NCBI RefSeq assembly: GCF_004134945.1
Contig: NZ_SBAP01000016.1
Coordinates: 1-64,000, forward strand
From: Fusobacterium_C necrophorum_A
GTDB lineage: Bacteria; Fusobacteriota; Fusobacteriia; Fusobacteriales; Fusobacteriaceae
Length of the DNA stretch: 64,000 nt
Direction: 5' to 3'
The notes below the pieces were generated by a model, which was given only the letters and a program-made list of their open reading frames with translations, ran no database searches and had not been told where the DNA came from. This document shows positions 33,111 to 40,910 of this stretch, in pieces; position 1 is the first letter of the stretch, and every line of letters starts with the position of its first letter. The translations under genes were made by a program, and so were the position numbers.

Positions 33111-33896
33111 TTATTTAATCATTAACATGTGATTTAAACGATGAATATATCTTCCCATTTTTGTAATGTCTTGAATATCGGAAAGTTTTCTCCCTGAATA
33201 GTAATATTCAATTTTCCTGGAAGAATTTTTCTCCAAAGCTTTGCGTTTTTCTAATTCGGAAATTAGTTTTTTTATAGTTCCTTCGTTTCCATCTAAGAAA
33301 TGAACCCCTTTCGGCAACATTTTTTTTAGACTATCTTTAAAATAGTTAAAATGTGTACACCCTAATACAACAGAAGAATAGTTTTCCAGATTGAAGTGTT
33401 TTAATGCTTCTCTTAAATATTCTGTCACTTCCTCTTCTTCAAAATTTTCTTCTTCCGCAAAGGTTACCAATTTTGGTAGGGCAACAGTGTCTACCAAGTG
33501 CTCCGTATCGACTTTTTCAATCAAATTATGTAACTTTTCTCCTTGAATTGTCATAGGGGTTGCAATGACCAACACTCTTTTTTTTGGATGAAAGTCAATG
33601 GCTTTCTTTACTGCAGGTTCCATTCCTATGATAGGAAGGGTATATTTTTCTCTTAACTCCTGAATTGCTGCACTGGTTGCAGTATTACATGCAATGACAA
33701 TGGCTTTTACTCCTTTTTGGACTAAAAATTCAACAGCTTCCGAACTGTACTTTATAATTTCTTCTTTTGTTTTGGTTCCGTAAGGTACATGATCAATATC
33801 TGCATAGTAGATAAAGTTTTCTTGTGGTAACATTTGCATGGCTTGGTGTAAGACGGACAGTCCTCCAATCCCTGAATCAAAAACTCCTATTTTCAT
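33111..33896 (-). CDS. murI: Glutamate racemase
   Basis: A 261-residue cytosolic racemase supplying D-glutamate for peptidoglycan. It begins IGVFDSGIGGLSVLHQAM with the conserved FDSGxGG; YYADIDHVPYGTK follows. The two catalytic cysteines lie in IVIACNTATSAA and VVLGCTHFNYF, the latter followed by the usual His. Cofactor-independent family of the expected length. RBS AAAGGGA. Transcribed from the strong promoter at 33928-33955. Confidence 0.96.
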   Translation of the reverse strand: MKIGVFDSGIGGLSVLHQAMQMLPQENFIYYADIDHVPYGTKTKEEIIKYSSEAVEFLVQKGVKAIVIACNTATSAAIQELREKYTLPIIGMEPAVKKAIDFHPKKRVLVIATPMTIQGEKLHNLIEKVDTEHLVDTVALPKLVTFAEEENFEEEEVTEYLREALKHFNLENYSSVVLGCTHFNYFKDSLKKMLPKGVHFLDGNEGTIKKLISELEKRKALEKNSSRKIEYYYSGRKLSDIQDITKMGRYIHRLNHMLMIK

Positions 33897-33927
33897 AATT
33901 ATCCCTTTCTTTCTTTTCTTTTTTCAC

Positions 33928-33955
33928 ATTATACAACATATCTTTTTTCTGTCAA
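33928..33955 (-). promoter_or_regulatory. Strong sigma70-type promoter of murI
   Basis: On the minus strand a perfect TTGACA (33950-33955), 16-bp spacer and perfect TATAAT (33928-33933), 32 bases upstream of the start codon. Confidence 0.85.
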
Positions 33956-34136
33956 AGTGTTTCTTTCTAAATATTGTCATACTCCGAGGTCTTTTTTCTT
34001 TTCAGAAGAAATGTTTTTTCATTCTTTCCTATCGTGATTGGAACATTCAGTTTAGATTTTCAAAATTTCTGTTTTATAAAACACATTTTTCATGTATAAT
34101 GTTGATATATGATATTTTTTTTAGGGGGAAAGAAAC

Positions 34137-34754
34137 ATGAATCATTATTTACAAGGTTTGCTTATGGGATTGGCTTATGTTGCTCCTATCGGTCTTCAAA
34201 ATTTATTTGTTATCAATACCGCTTTGACACAGAAAAAAGGAAGAGTCTTTTTGACCGCCTTGATTGTCATTTTCTTCGATGTCACTCTGGCATTTGCCTG
34301 TTTTTTCGGAGCGGGAGCTGTCATGGAGCAATCACCTATTCTTAAAATGCTGATTCTTCTTCTGGGAAGTCTTATTGTCATCTATATTGGATATGGTTTA
34401 ATTCGGGCAAAAGCAAATATAGAAAGCAGGGATGTCAATATTCCGCTAAAAAAGGTAATTACTTCCGCCTGTGTTGTCACTTGGTTCAATCCTCAAGCCA
34501 TTATAGACGGAACTATGATGTTAGGTGCTTTTCGAGCAAGTTTGCCGGCTTCGGAGTCTATGAAATTTATTTTGGGAGTGACTTCCGCTTCTTGCATTTG
34601 GTTTTTAGGAGTTTCTATTTTGGTTTCCCTGTTTCAAAATTTATTTCATGAGAGAATATTACGAGCTATCAATGTTGTCTGTGGAATTATTATTATTTTC
34701 TACGGTCTGAAATTATTTTACAGTTTTGTATTGGCAATACAGGTATTAAACTAG
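34137..34754 (+). CDS. LysE/ArgO-family amino-acid exporter
   Basis: A 205-residue inner-membrane exporter with six predicted TM helices. The family motif GLAYVAPIGLQNLFVINTAL sits in TM1; the FFDVTLAFACFFGAG segment forms TM2; VVTWFNPQAIIDGTMMLG opens the second half. Close to ArgO/LysE, which exports basic amino acids. RBS AGGGGGA; a -10 TATAAT is at 34095-34100. Ends at its own terminator. The truncated relative at 32194 suggests an earlier second exporter. Confidence 0.88.
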   Translation: MNHYLQGLLMGLAYVAPIGLQNLFVINTALTQKKGRVFLTALIVIFFDVTLAFACFFGAGAVMEQSPILKMLILLLGSLIVIYIGYGLIRAKANIESRDVNIPLKKVITSACVVTWFNPQAIIDGTMMLGAFRASLPASESMKFILGVTSASCIWFLGVSILVSLFQNLFHERILRAINVVCGIIIIFYGLKLFYSFVLAIQVLN

Positions 34755-34756
34755 AG

Positions 34757-34790
34757 AAAAAAGGAGTAATAAGAGGAAATCACTCCTTTT
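34757..34790 (+). terminator. Rho-independent terminator
   Basis: AAAAGGAGT/ACTCCTTTT with a 14-base loop and T run, directly after the LysE-type gene. Confidence 0.8.
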
Positions 34791-34932
34791 GAATTAGTTT
34801 TGATCAATTTAATTTTAATAGGAAAATTTTATTGTCTCAACTTTTTTTGCAAAAAGAAAAATAGTATTGATAGAAAACTTATCTTTAAACATACAACGAA
34901 TAGGAATATAACATCTTATTCTAAAATTATAA

Positions 34933-35178
34933 ATTTTATCATCATGGAATATCAATTTTTTTGATAAAATTGTCGGTTTGAATGTCGGTTTGAATAAAAC
35001 CGAAAAGAAAGTGGTAGAGTTATTGATAGAAAATTCAAGTTATAATTCCCAAGATTTAGCGGAGAAAATAGGCGTGACAAAGAGAACTATCGAAAGAACT
35101 TTTAAAACTTTGCAAGAGAAAAAGAGAATAGAACGAATTGGATCAAAGCGTGACGGAAATTGGATTGTCACTAAATAA
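34933..35178 (+). pseudogene. C-terminal remnant of an AlbA_2-type regulator, with VGLN repeat
   Basis: The open frame begins after a stop at 34930 and reads DKIVGLNVGLNKTEKKVVEL then a winged helix, LAEKIGVTKRTIERTFKTL, ending GSKRDGNWIVTK. This is the usual C-terminal module of COG2865-like proteins (QDLAEKIGVSKRTVER...IERIGSKRDGYW). The linker carries two copies of a 12-bp unit (GTCGGTTTGAAT, 34972-34995), as the VPHN repeat does in the intact gene at 19020. The AlbA_2 and ATP-binding parts are gone. The winged helix alone could still be translated from TTG 34978, but no RBS is visible. Confidence 0.65.
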
Positions 35179-35316
35179 TTTTTAGAGTTAAGTAAACATT
35201 CAATTAACTGGAAAAGCTTTACGAATATCCTTCTAAAACTATGTGATGAACTGTTTTATGAAGTATAAAGAACATTGTATAGAAAGATAATATTATAAAT
35301 TAAGGGAAGGGTCAGT

Positions 35317-35820
35317 ATGAATTTAAAGAGAAAAAAAGAAATAGGAGATTTGGAGAAGAAACAAATATGGGAGATTTATCAATCCAATTCTTACTATTTT
35401 CAAGTAACCCATCATCGAGAAGCAAAAGAAACAGATGTAGAAGAAGATATACAGGAAGTTCCTGATAAAGTGGGGAACTTTCAAAAATACTATGAACTTT
35501 TGTATTTATCCGATATTCCTATTGGAGTTTTAGATTATTTAGAAGATTTTCCGGAAGAGAAAACAGTGTATATCGGTATCTATATGATAAAAGCAGACTG
35601 TCATCATCGAGGTTTGGGAAGAAGTATTTTCTTGGAAGTGGAAAAAGACTTTCAAATCAAAGGATTTCAAAAAATACGTTTAGCAATCATTCCGGAAAAT
35701 AGAATTAGTTTTTATTTTTGGCTTCATATGGGATTTACAGAGAAGGAGGAAAAAATTTGGAAAGAAAAAAGCGGATTACAAAAGAAAGTCATCATTCTGG
35801 AGAAAAGTTTGAAAGTATAA
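35317..35820 (+). CDS. GNAT-family N-acetyltransferase
   Basis: A 167-residue cytosolic acetyltransferase. The acetyl-CoA pyrophosphate loop is HHRGLGRSIF (motif A, about 98-107), preceded by strand YIGIYMIKADC, and followed by IRLAIIPENRISFYFWLHMG, the motif B region with the N-x-x-S/A-x-x-F/Y-x-x-x-x-G-F pattern. Substrate not predictable. RBS AAGGGAAGG. Its last 64 bases overlap the next gene in another frame, so they are cotranscribed. Confidence 0.87.
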   Translation: MNLKRKKEIGDLEKKQIWEIYQSNSYYFQVTHHREAKETDVEEDIQEVPDKVGNFQKYYELLYLSDIPIGVLDYLEDFPEEKTVYIGIYMIKADCHHRGLGRSIFLEVEKDFQIKGFQKIRLAIIPENRISFYFWLHMGFTEKEEKIWKEKSGLQKKVIILEKSLKV

Positions 35821-36290
35821 TTCATCCTTTTCCGGCTTTTTATGAAAAAAATTCTATTATTTTGATTTTGGGAAGTTTTCCTTCCGTGAAATCAAGAGAG
35901 GAAAATTTCTTTTATGGGCATCCTCAAAATCGGTTTTGGAAAATGCTGGCTAAAATTTTTGAAGAAGATTTTCCGGAAACCCGAGAAAAAAAGAAAGAAT
36001 TGCTGAGAAAACACAGACTTGCAGTATGGGATGTGATTCATTCCTGCAAGATTAAAGGTTCCTCGGATAGCAGTATTCAAGATGTTATTCCAAATGATTT
36101 GACCGAAATTTTAAACTACAGTTCCATTCAGAAAATCATTTGTAATGGAGCTACTTCCTATAAATATTATAAAAAATATCAAGAAAAGGAGTTAGGAAAG
36201 GAAGCAATTTCTCTGCCTTCTACCAGTCCCGCCAACGCCACTTATTCCCTAGAAAGATTGGTAGAAATTTGGAAAAAAGAATTAATATGA
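35757..36290 (+). CDS. DNA-deoxyinosine glycosylase (UDG superfamily family 6)
   Basis: A 177-residue base-excision repair enzyme that removes hypoxanthine (deaminated adenine). The family signature ILGSFPSVKSREENFFYGHP followed by QNRFWKMLA is at about residues 38-66, and the second motif LPSTSPANAT is near 160. VWDVIHSCKIKGSSDSSIQD also matches. I place the start at TTG 35757, seven bases after AAGGAGG; the frame is open to TTG 35718 but that has no RBS. The large overlap with the acetyltransferase is unusual but both frames have clear family matches. Confidence 0.87.
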   Translation: MERKKRITKESHHSGEKFESIIHPFPAFYEKNSIILILGSFPSVKSREENFFYGHPQNRFWKMLAKIFEEDFPETREKKKELLRKHRLAVWDVIHSCKIKGSSDSSIQDVIPNDLTEILNYSSIQKIICNGATSYKYYKKYQEKELGKEAISLPSTSPANATYSLERLVEIWKKELI

Positions 36291-36292
36291 AA

Positions 36293-36320
36293 ACAAGCTC
36301 CCAAAAATTAGGAGCTTGTT
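36293..36320 (-). terminator. Hairpin, probable bidirectional terminator
   Basis: Perfect 10-bp stem AACAAGCTCC/GGAGCTTGTT with an 8-base loop; four T's follow on the minus strand. It lies between the convergent glycosylase and Cys-rich genes. Confidence 0.6.
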
Positions 36321-36380
36321 AGGAGAGTTCTTTGTTATTAAAACTTAAAAATGTTTATGCTAAAAAAATACTTTTAACAA

Positions 36381-36557
36381 TTATTTCTTTAAAGCCAATG
36401 GTTTTCCACAACATTGGAAATCACAACAATCTTCATGTACATCATGAGGACAATTAGGATCTTCATGACAATTACATTCTTTGATTACCTCTACTTCAAA
36501 ACCACAATCTTCACATACATATACTTGTCCTTTTTTCATAGTTTCACAACTTGCCAT
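36381..36557 (-). CDS. Small Cys-rich metal-binding protein
   Basis: A 58-residue cytosolic protein with ten cysteines and four histidines. It starts MASCETMKKGQVYVCEDCGF, like the rubredoxin-type N-terminal knuckle of desulfoferrodoxin (KGxVYxCxxCG). Then come VIKECNCHEDPNCPHDVH and DCCDFQCCGKPLALKK, again echoing the CCGxPM end of that domain but with an expanded CxC/CC centre. Two CxxC/CC pairs could hold a Zn or Fe knuckle, and the extra Cys/His could buffer Cu or Ni. RBS GGAGG is well placed. The operator at 36603-36620 suggests induction by metal, formaldehyde or persulfide. It is too short for common ORF cut-offs. Confidence 0.8.
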   Translation of the reverse strand: MASCETMKKGQVYVCEDCGFEVEVIKECNCHEDPNCPHDVHEDCCDFQCCGKPLALKK

Positions 36558-36602
36558 TTTATTTCCTCCTTCAATTTCTACTAAAATAATTACAGGGAAA
36601 TT

Positions 36603-36633
36603 ACTATACCCCCCTATAGTTTAAATATATCAA
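36603..36633 (-). promoter_or_regulatory. CsoR/RcnR/FrmR-type operator overlapping a promoter
   Basis: ACTATACCCCCCTATAGT (36603-36620) is a palindrome with a six-C core, the form recognised by CsoR/RcnR/FrmR-family repressors (TA-rich arms around a C/G tract). On the minus strand it overlaps TATAGT (36603-36608), 19 bases after TTGATA (36628-36633), so binding would block transcription of the Cys-rich gene. Confidence 0.65.
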
Positions 36634-36685
36634 AATTGATAAAAAAAGTAAAGAACTTTTTTAAAAATTTTTGAGAAAAGGGAAA

Positions 36686-36714
36686 TTGTAATATAAGGTT
36701 AAATATGATATAAT
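36686..36714 (+). promoter_or_regulatory. Promoter of lepA
   Basis: TTGTAA (36686-36691), 17-bp spacer, TATAAT (36709-36714), 33 bases before the ATG. Confidence 0.7.
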
Positions 36715-36747
36715 TTTCAAGAGAATGCAGAAAATAGAGGAGGAACC

Positions 36748-38550
36748 ATGCAACAAAAACAGAAAAGAAATTTTTCCATTATTGCTCACATCGATCATGG
36801 AAAATCAACAATTGCAGATAGATTATTGGAATATACCGGAACAATCAGTGCGAGAGATATGAAAGAGCAGTTACTGGATTCTATGGACTTGGAGCGAGAA
36901 AAAGGAATTACTATTAAGGCTCAGGCAGTTACTCTTTCTTATCGAGCCAAAGACGGACTGGAATATGAATTGAATTTAATTGATACTCCCGGACACGTCG
37001 ACTTTATTTATGAAGTATCGAGATCTCTTGCCGCTTGCGAAGGAGCGATTTTGGTTGTAGATGCGGCTCAAGGAGTGGAAGCTCAAACCCTCGCCAATGT
37101 GTATTTGGCGATTGGAAATGATTTAGAAGTTGTTCCTGTTATTAACAAAATAGACTTACCGGCAGCAGAGCCTGACAAAGTGAAGAAAGAAATTGAAGAC
37201 ATTATTGGACTTCCTGCAGAAGATGCCGTTCTTTGTTCCGGAAAAACAGGAATTGGAATTGAGGATGTATTGGAGGCTATTGTTCAAAAAATCCCCGCTC
37301 CCCATTATGAAGAAGCGGGACCTTTGAAAGCTCTTATTTTTGATTCTAAATTTGATGATTATCGAGGTGTTATTACCTATATTAAAGTGGAAGACGGTTG
37401 CCTGAAAAAAGGAGATAGAATTAAAATTTGGTCGACAGAGAAAGAATTTGATGTTTTGGAAGTGGGAATTTTTTCTCCTCAGATGGTGCCGAAAGAAGAA
37501 CTGGGAACAGGTTCTGTAGGATATATCATCACCGGGGTAAAATCCATTCACGATACAAGAGTAGGAGATACGATTACGCATCCTCATCGACCTTGTTTAT
37601 TCCCAATGGCAGGCTTTAAACCGGCACAGTCTATGGTTTTTGCAGGAATTTATCCTTTGTTTACAGATGATTATGAAGATTTGAGAGAGGCTTTGGAAAA
37701 GTTACAATTGAATGATGCCTCTTTAACTTGGGTTCCGGAAACTTCAGTCGCTTTGGGATTTGGGTTTCGATGTGGATTTTTAGGTCTGCTGCATATGGAA
37801 ATTATTGTGGAACGACTGCGAAGAGAGTATCATTTGGATTTAATTTCAACAACACCGTCTGTAGAATACAAGGTGACTATCGAAGGACAGGAACAAATGA
37901 TTATCGACAACCCTTGTGAATTTCCCGAACCGGGACGAGGAAGAATTCATGTAGAAGAACCTTTCATTCGTGGAAAAGTTATTGTGCCGAAAGAATATGT
38001 AGGAGATGTCATGGGACTTTGTCAAGAGAAACGAGGAATTTTTCTTTCCATGGATTATATTGATGAGAATCGTTCCATGTTGACCTATGAATTGCCGCTG
38101 GCGGAAATTGTAATTGATTTTTATGACAAGTTGAAGTCTCGAACGAAAGGATATGCTTCCTTTGAATATGAATTGAGTGAATATCGGGAATCCAATCTTG
38201 TAAAAGTAGATATTTTAGTATCCGGAAAAGCCGTGGATGCTTTTTCTTTCATTGCACATAGTGATAGTGCTTATACAAGGGGAAGAGCTATCTGCGAAAA
38301 GTTAAAAGATGTCATTCCGAGACAACAATTTGAAATTCCGATTCAAGCAGCATTAAGTTCCAAGATCATTGCAAGAGAAACCATTAAGCCATATCGTAAA
38401 AATGTCATTGCGAAATGTTATGGAGGAGATATTACGAGAAAGAAAAAATTGTTGGAAAAACAAAAAGAGGGAAAAAAGAGAATGAAAACTATCGGAAATG
38501 TTGAAATTCCACAGGAGGCTTTTGTATCTGTCTTAAAATTAAATAATTAA
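36748..38550 (+). CDS. lepA: Elongation factor 4 (back-translocase GTPase)
   Basis: A 600-residue translation GTPase acting on stalled ribosomes. G1 is AHIDHGKST (about 11-19), switch I has EREKGITIKAQ, G3 DTPGHVDF, G4 NKIDLPAA. Domain II, the EF-G-like III and V domains follow, and the family-specific CTD ends with VIAKCYGGDITRKKKLLEKQ then KEGKKRMK and the C-terminal PQEAFVSVLKLN. Full standard length. Monocistronic: own promoter and terminator. RBS GGAGGA. Confidence 0.98.
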   Translation: MQQKQKRNFSIIAHIDHGKSTIADRLLEYTGTISARDMKEQLLDSMDLEREKGITIKAQAVTLSYRAKDGLEYELNLIDTPGHVDFIYEVSRSLAACEGAILVVDAAQGVEAQTLANVYLAIGNDLEVVPVINKIDLPAAEPDKVKKEIEDIIGLPAEDAVLCSGKTGIGIEDVLEAIVQKIPAPHYEEAGPLKALIFDSKFDDYRGVITYIKVEDGCLKKGDRIKIWSTEKEFDVLEVGIFSPQMVPKEELGTGSVGYIITGVKSIHDTRVGDTITHPHRPCLFPMAGFKPAQSMVFAGIYPLFTDDYEDLREALEKLQLNDASLTWVPETSVALGFGFRCGFLGLLHMEIIVERLRREYHLDLISTTPSVEYKVTIEGQEQMIIDNPCEFPEPGRGRIHVEEPFIRGKVIVPKEYVGDVMGLCQEKRGIFLSMDYIDENRSMLTYELPLAEIVIDFYDKLKSRTKGYASFEYELSEYRESNLVKVDILVSGKAVDAFSFIAHSDSAYTRGRAICEKLKDVIPRQQFEIPIQAALSSKIIARETIKPYRKNVIAKCYGGDITRKKKLLEKQKEGKKRMKTIGNVEIPQEAFVSVLKLNN

Positions 38551-38583
38551 AAAAAGTGGTAGCTAAAAATATTTAAGCTATAG

Positions 38584-38620
38584 AAAAAGGGGGCTCAAAA
38601 AAACGACCCCTTCTTTTTCT
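38584..38620. terminator. Bidirectional terminator between lepA and the TonB receptor
   Basis: GAAAAAGGGG pairs with CCCCTTCTTTTTC around a 13-base A-rich loop, with T-rich sequence on both strands. It serves two convergent genes. Confidence 0.7.
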
Positions 38621-38685
38621 TTTGCAAAATTTTTATCTGTATTCCAGTTCAATGCGTCTATTTACATTTTCGAGAAAAAACTCTT

Positions 38686-40650
38686 TTAAAAAGTATAGTC
38701 AATACCGATGGAATAATTTCTTTCCGCTGCCGGAGAATATTGACGGCTGTTATCCCAATATCCGACATAATCTTCATATTTTCTGTTGAATAAATTATTA
38801 ACTCTGGCTGTCAGAGCAAGCCCATTTTCAAATTTATAATTTGCAGATACACTTACTGTAGTATAATTTCCTTTGTCTTTTGCTCTTATATTTTCAGGAT
38901 CGTCAGAGTCAAAATATTTTCCATAGTAAACGAGATCTGCGTTTAAGTTTAGCTTCTCAATAGGTTTATAGTTTACACCAAAGGCAGCTTTCCAATTTGG
39001 AACCATCGGAATTTCTTTATTTTTTCTGGAAGCGAAATCAGAATCAACAATTTTGTGATTTAAATAGGAAACAGATTCTGTAAAAGTAATTTTATCAAAA
39101 TACTGTTCAGAAAGAACTTGTAGTCCAATTCTTCTGGTATCTCCCATATTGTAATATGGGAATCTTGTCCTTCCACTTATTGGATCCATCATCCCCTGAT
39201 AGTAAATTTCTCCATTTATTTTTTTATAAAATGTGGAAGCACTTACAAAGACATTGCCTATATAATCCTTTATTCCTAATTCAAATGTTTTTTGAGTTTG
39301 AGCTTTCAGTTTAGAAGCGTTTACTGTGTAATACATTTCTCTGGTTAGAGGAGTTCTAAATTCTCTGGACAATTTTCCATAAATCATTCCCGTATTGGAA
39401 TAATCATATTTTAACTCCACATTTGCTGCATAGTTATTATATTCTTGTTTTCCTTCTTTGTTTCTTTTATTCTCAGGAATAGGAGCGAGATTACGCCAAT
39501 AGTATTTATAATTAGCTCTATTGTAACGAATTCCTTGTGCAAAACTAAATTTTCCAAATCTTAGTTCATTGATAGCAAAAATTCCAAGGTCTTTTTTCTC
39601 AGAATTTCTTCCAATTGCTACTCCATTAAAATAAGGTTTTGATTTATCTGAAAAATAATCTGCCCCTATTATAAAATAATTATCTTTAGAATATTTGTGT
39701 TTTATTTGTGTTTTGAAAAAGTTTTTATGATATTCAGATTCTTTCACTTTTTCCCTATCTTTTACAGTAGATTTGTATAAATTTGCGTAGGTCAACAGTT
39801 CTGTTTTTAAGCCAAGACTTGCTTTGTAGGTAATATAAAAGTCATCGGAGTTGAAATATTCTCTTAGTGAATATAAAACTTGTTTTCTATTTTTGAAATA
39901 TATCTTTTCCGGCAAATCAAAACCGTCTGCATGTTGTTTTTCATTTCTTGTATACTTTACTGTCAAGGCTGAATGATCAGAATTCCAGTTTCCCGCTAAG
40001 GAAATAGTTCGGTATCTACTCGTAAGTTTTCCATATTTATCATGTTCTCTCCAACTATTTAATTTGTATTTGGAATAGTCTACTGTGAAACTAAAATGTT
40101 TTGTCACATTGACATTTGTGAAGATTCCATATTTATAGGAGCTCTCACTTCCAATTTCTGCGTTCATTTTTCCACTCATTTTTTGATCACTCTTCTTAGC
40201 ATAAATATTTTTAGAAAGAATGTTGATGACTCCTCCAGAAGCTCCATCTCCATGTAAAATTCCTCCTCCATTAGGAATGACTTCTATTCTCTCAATAGAA
40301 GCTAAAGGAATGTTACTGGCATCCCTACTTGAAATTTTTACACCATCCAGAGTAATGATATTATTTCTTTGAGCATGGACGGAACTGTACCCTCCAATAT
40401 CAAATGCAATATCTCCATAATAGTTTTTTGCCATGATTCCTGGAACCATCCGAAGAGCGTCTGCCAAGTCCTTTGCCCCTTTTTCTTCTATCTCTTTCGC
40501 CGTTATAATACTAATATTTGCTGCAGTATTTTTGACATTTGTCTTAAAGTTTTGACTTGAGATGACACTTTCATTTAATTTGATTACATTTTCTTCTGCG
40601 TATAAGGCAGAACTTAGAATAAAAGCCATTAATCCAATTTTTTTTAACAT
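38686..40650 (-). CDS. TonB-dependent outer-membrane receptor
   Basis: A 654-residue outer-membrane receptor importing an iron chelate, heme or similar with TonB energy. A signal peptide (1-18, ending ALYA) precedes the TonB-box region and a plug domain (about 30-145) with ISIITAKEIEEKGAKDLADA, LRMVPGIMAKN, DIGGYSSVHAQRNNIITLDG and ASGGVINILSK. A 22-strand barrel follows, with the FRTPLTREMY-type and LNLNADLVYYGK segments and terminal YSIGIDYTF ending in aromatic Phe, the BAM signal. It diverges from a FecBCD-type operon and has a Fur-like element in its promoter. A siderophore or heme ligand is likely; the sequence alone does not decide. Confidence 0.93.
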   Translation of the reverse strand: MLKKIGLMAFILSSALYAEENVIKLNESVISSQNFKTNVKNTAANISIITAKEIEEKGAKDLADALRMVPGIMAKNYYGDIAFDIGGYSSVHAQRNNIITLDGVKISSRDASNIPLASIERIEVIPNGGGILHGDGASGGVINILSKNIYAKKSDQKMSGKMNAEIGSESSYKYGIFTNVNVTKHFSFTVDYSKYKLNSWREHDKYGKLTSRYRTISLAGNWNSDHSALTVKYTRNEKQHADGFDLPEKIYFKNRKQVLYSLREYFNSDDFYITYKASLGLKTELLTYANLYKSTVKDREKVKESEYHKNFFKTQIKHKYSKDNYFIIGADYFSDKSKPYFNGVAIGRNSEKKDLGIFAINELRFGKFSFAQGIRYNRANYKYYWRNLAPIPENKRNKEGKQEYNNYAANVELKYDYSNTGMIYGKLSREFRTPLTREMYYTVNASKLKAQTQKTFELGIKDYIGNVFVSASTFYKKINGEIYYQGMMDPISGRTRFPYYNMGDTRRIGLQVLSEQYFDKITFTESVSYLNHKIVDSDFASRKNKEIPMVPNWKAAFGVNYKPIEKLNLNADLVYYGKYFDSDDPENIRAKDKGNYTTVSVSANYKFENGLALTARVNNLFNRKYEDYVGYWDNSRQYSPAAERNYSIGIDYTF

Positions 40651-40706
40651 TATTCCCTCCTCAAAATTTAAAATATATATTTCATAAGAATAAAGATACT
40701 AATATA

Positions 40707-40736
40707 ATTATATATATAATGAATGATAATGTCAAT
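40707..40736 (-). promoter_or_regulatory. Promoter with Fur-box-like spacer for the TonB receptor
   Basis: On the minus strand TTGACA (40730-40735), 17-bp spacer, TATAAT (40707-40712). The spacer contains two NATAAT-type hexamers (CATTATCATTCATTATA), resembling a Fur box, so iron repression is likely. Confidence 0.6.
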
Positions 40737-40803
40737 TTTCCTTCTAGATTTTATAAAAAAGAAGATAATTATTTTTTTCTTTTGAAATAAAGAAAAATAT
40801 TGA

Positions 40804-40832
40804 TTGACGTATTGAGGGGAATATAGTAAAAT
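40804..40832 (+). promoter_or_regulatory. Promoter of the iron-chelate ABC operon
   Basis: TTGACG (40804-40809), 17-bp spacer, TAAAAT (40827-40832). It is divergent from the receptor promoter, about 70 bp away. Confidence 0.6.
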
Positions 40833-40910
40833 TTAAAATATTCATCTAAAAAAATAATTAATTTCATATATGATAAATATTAAATTATATTTCAAAGCAA
40901 GGGAGGAAGT

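Noticed and set aside
37156..37587. 143-codon minus-strand ORF inside lepA
   Set aside because: Shadow ORF; lepA is intact over its whole length.
38686..40650. Assignment of the TonB receptor as BtuB (vitamin B12)
   Set aside because: No cobalamin riboswitch or B12 genes nearby, and the promoter looks Fur-like; an iron or heme ligand fits better.
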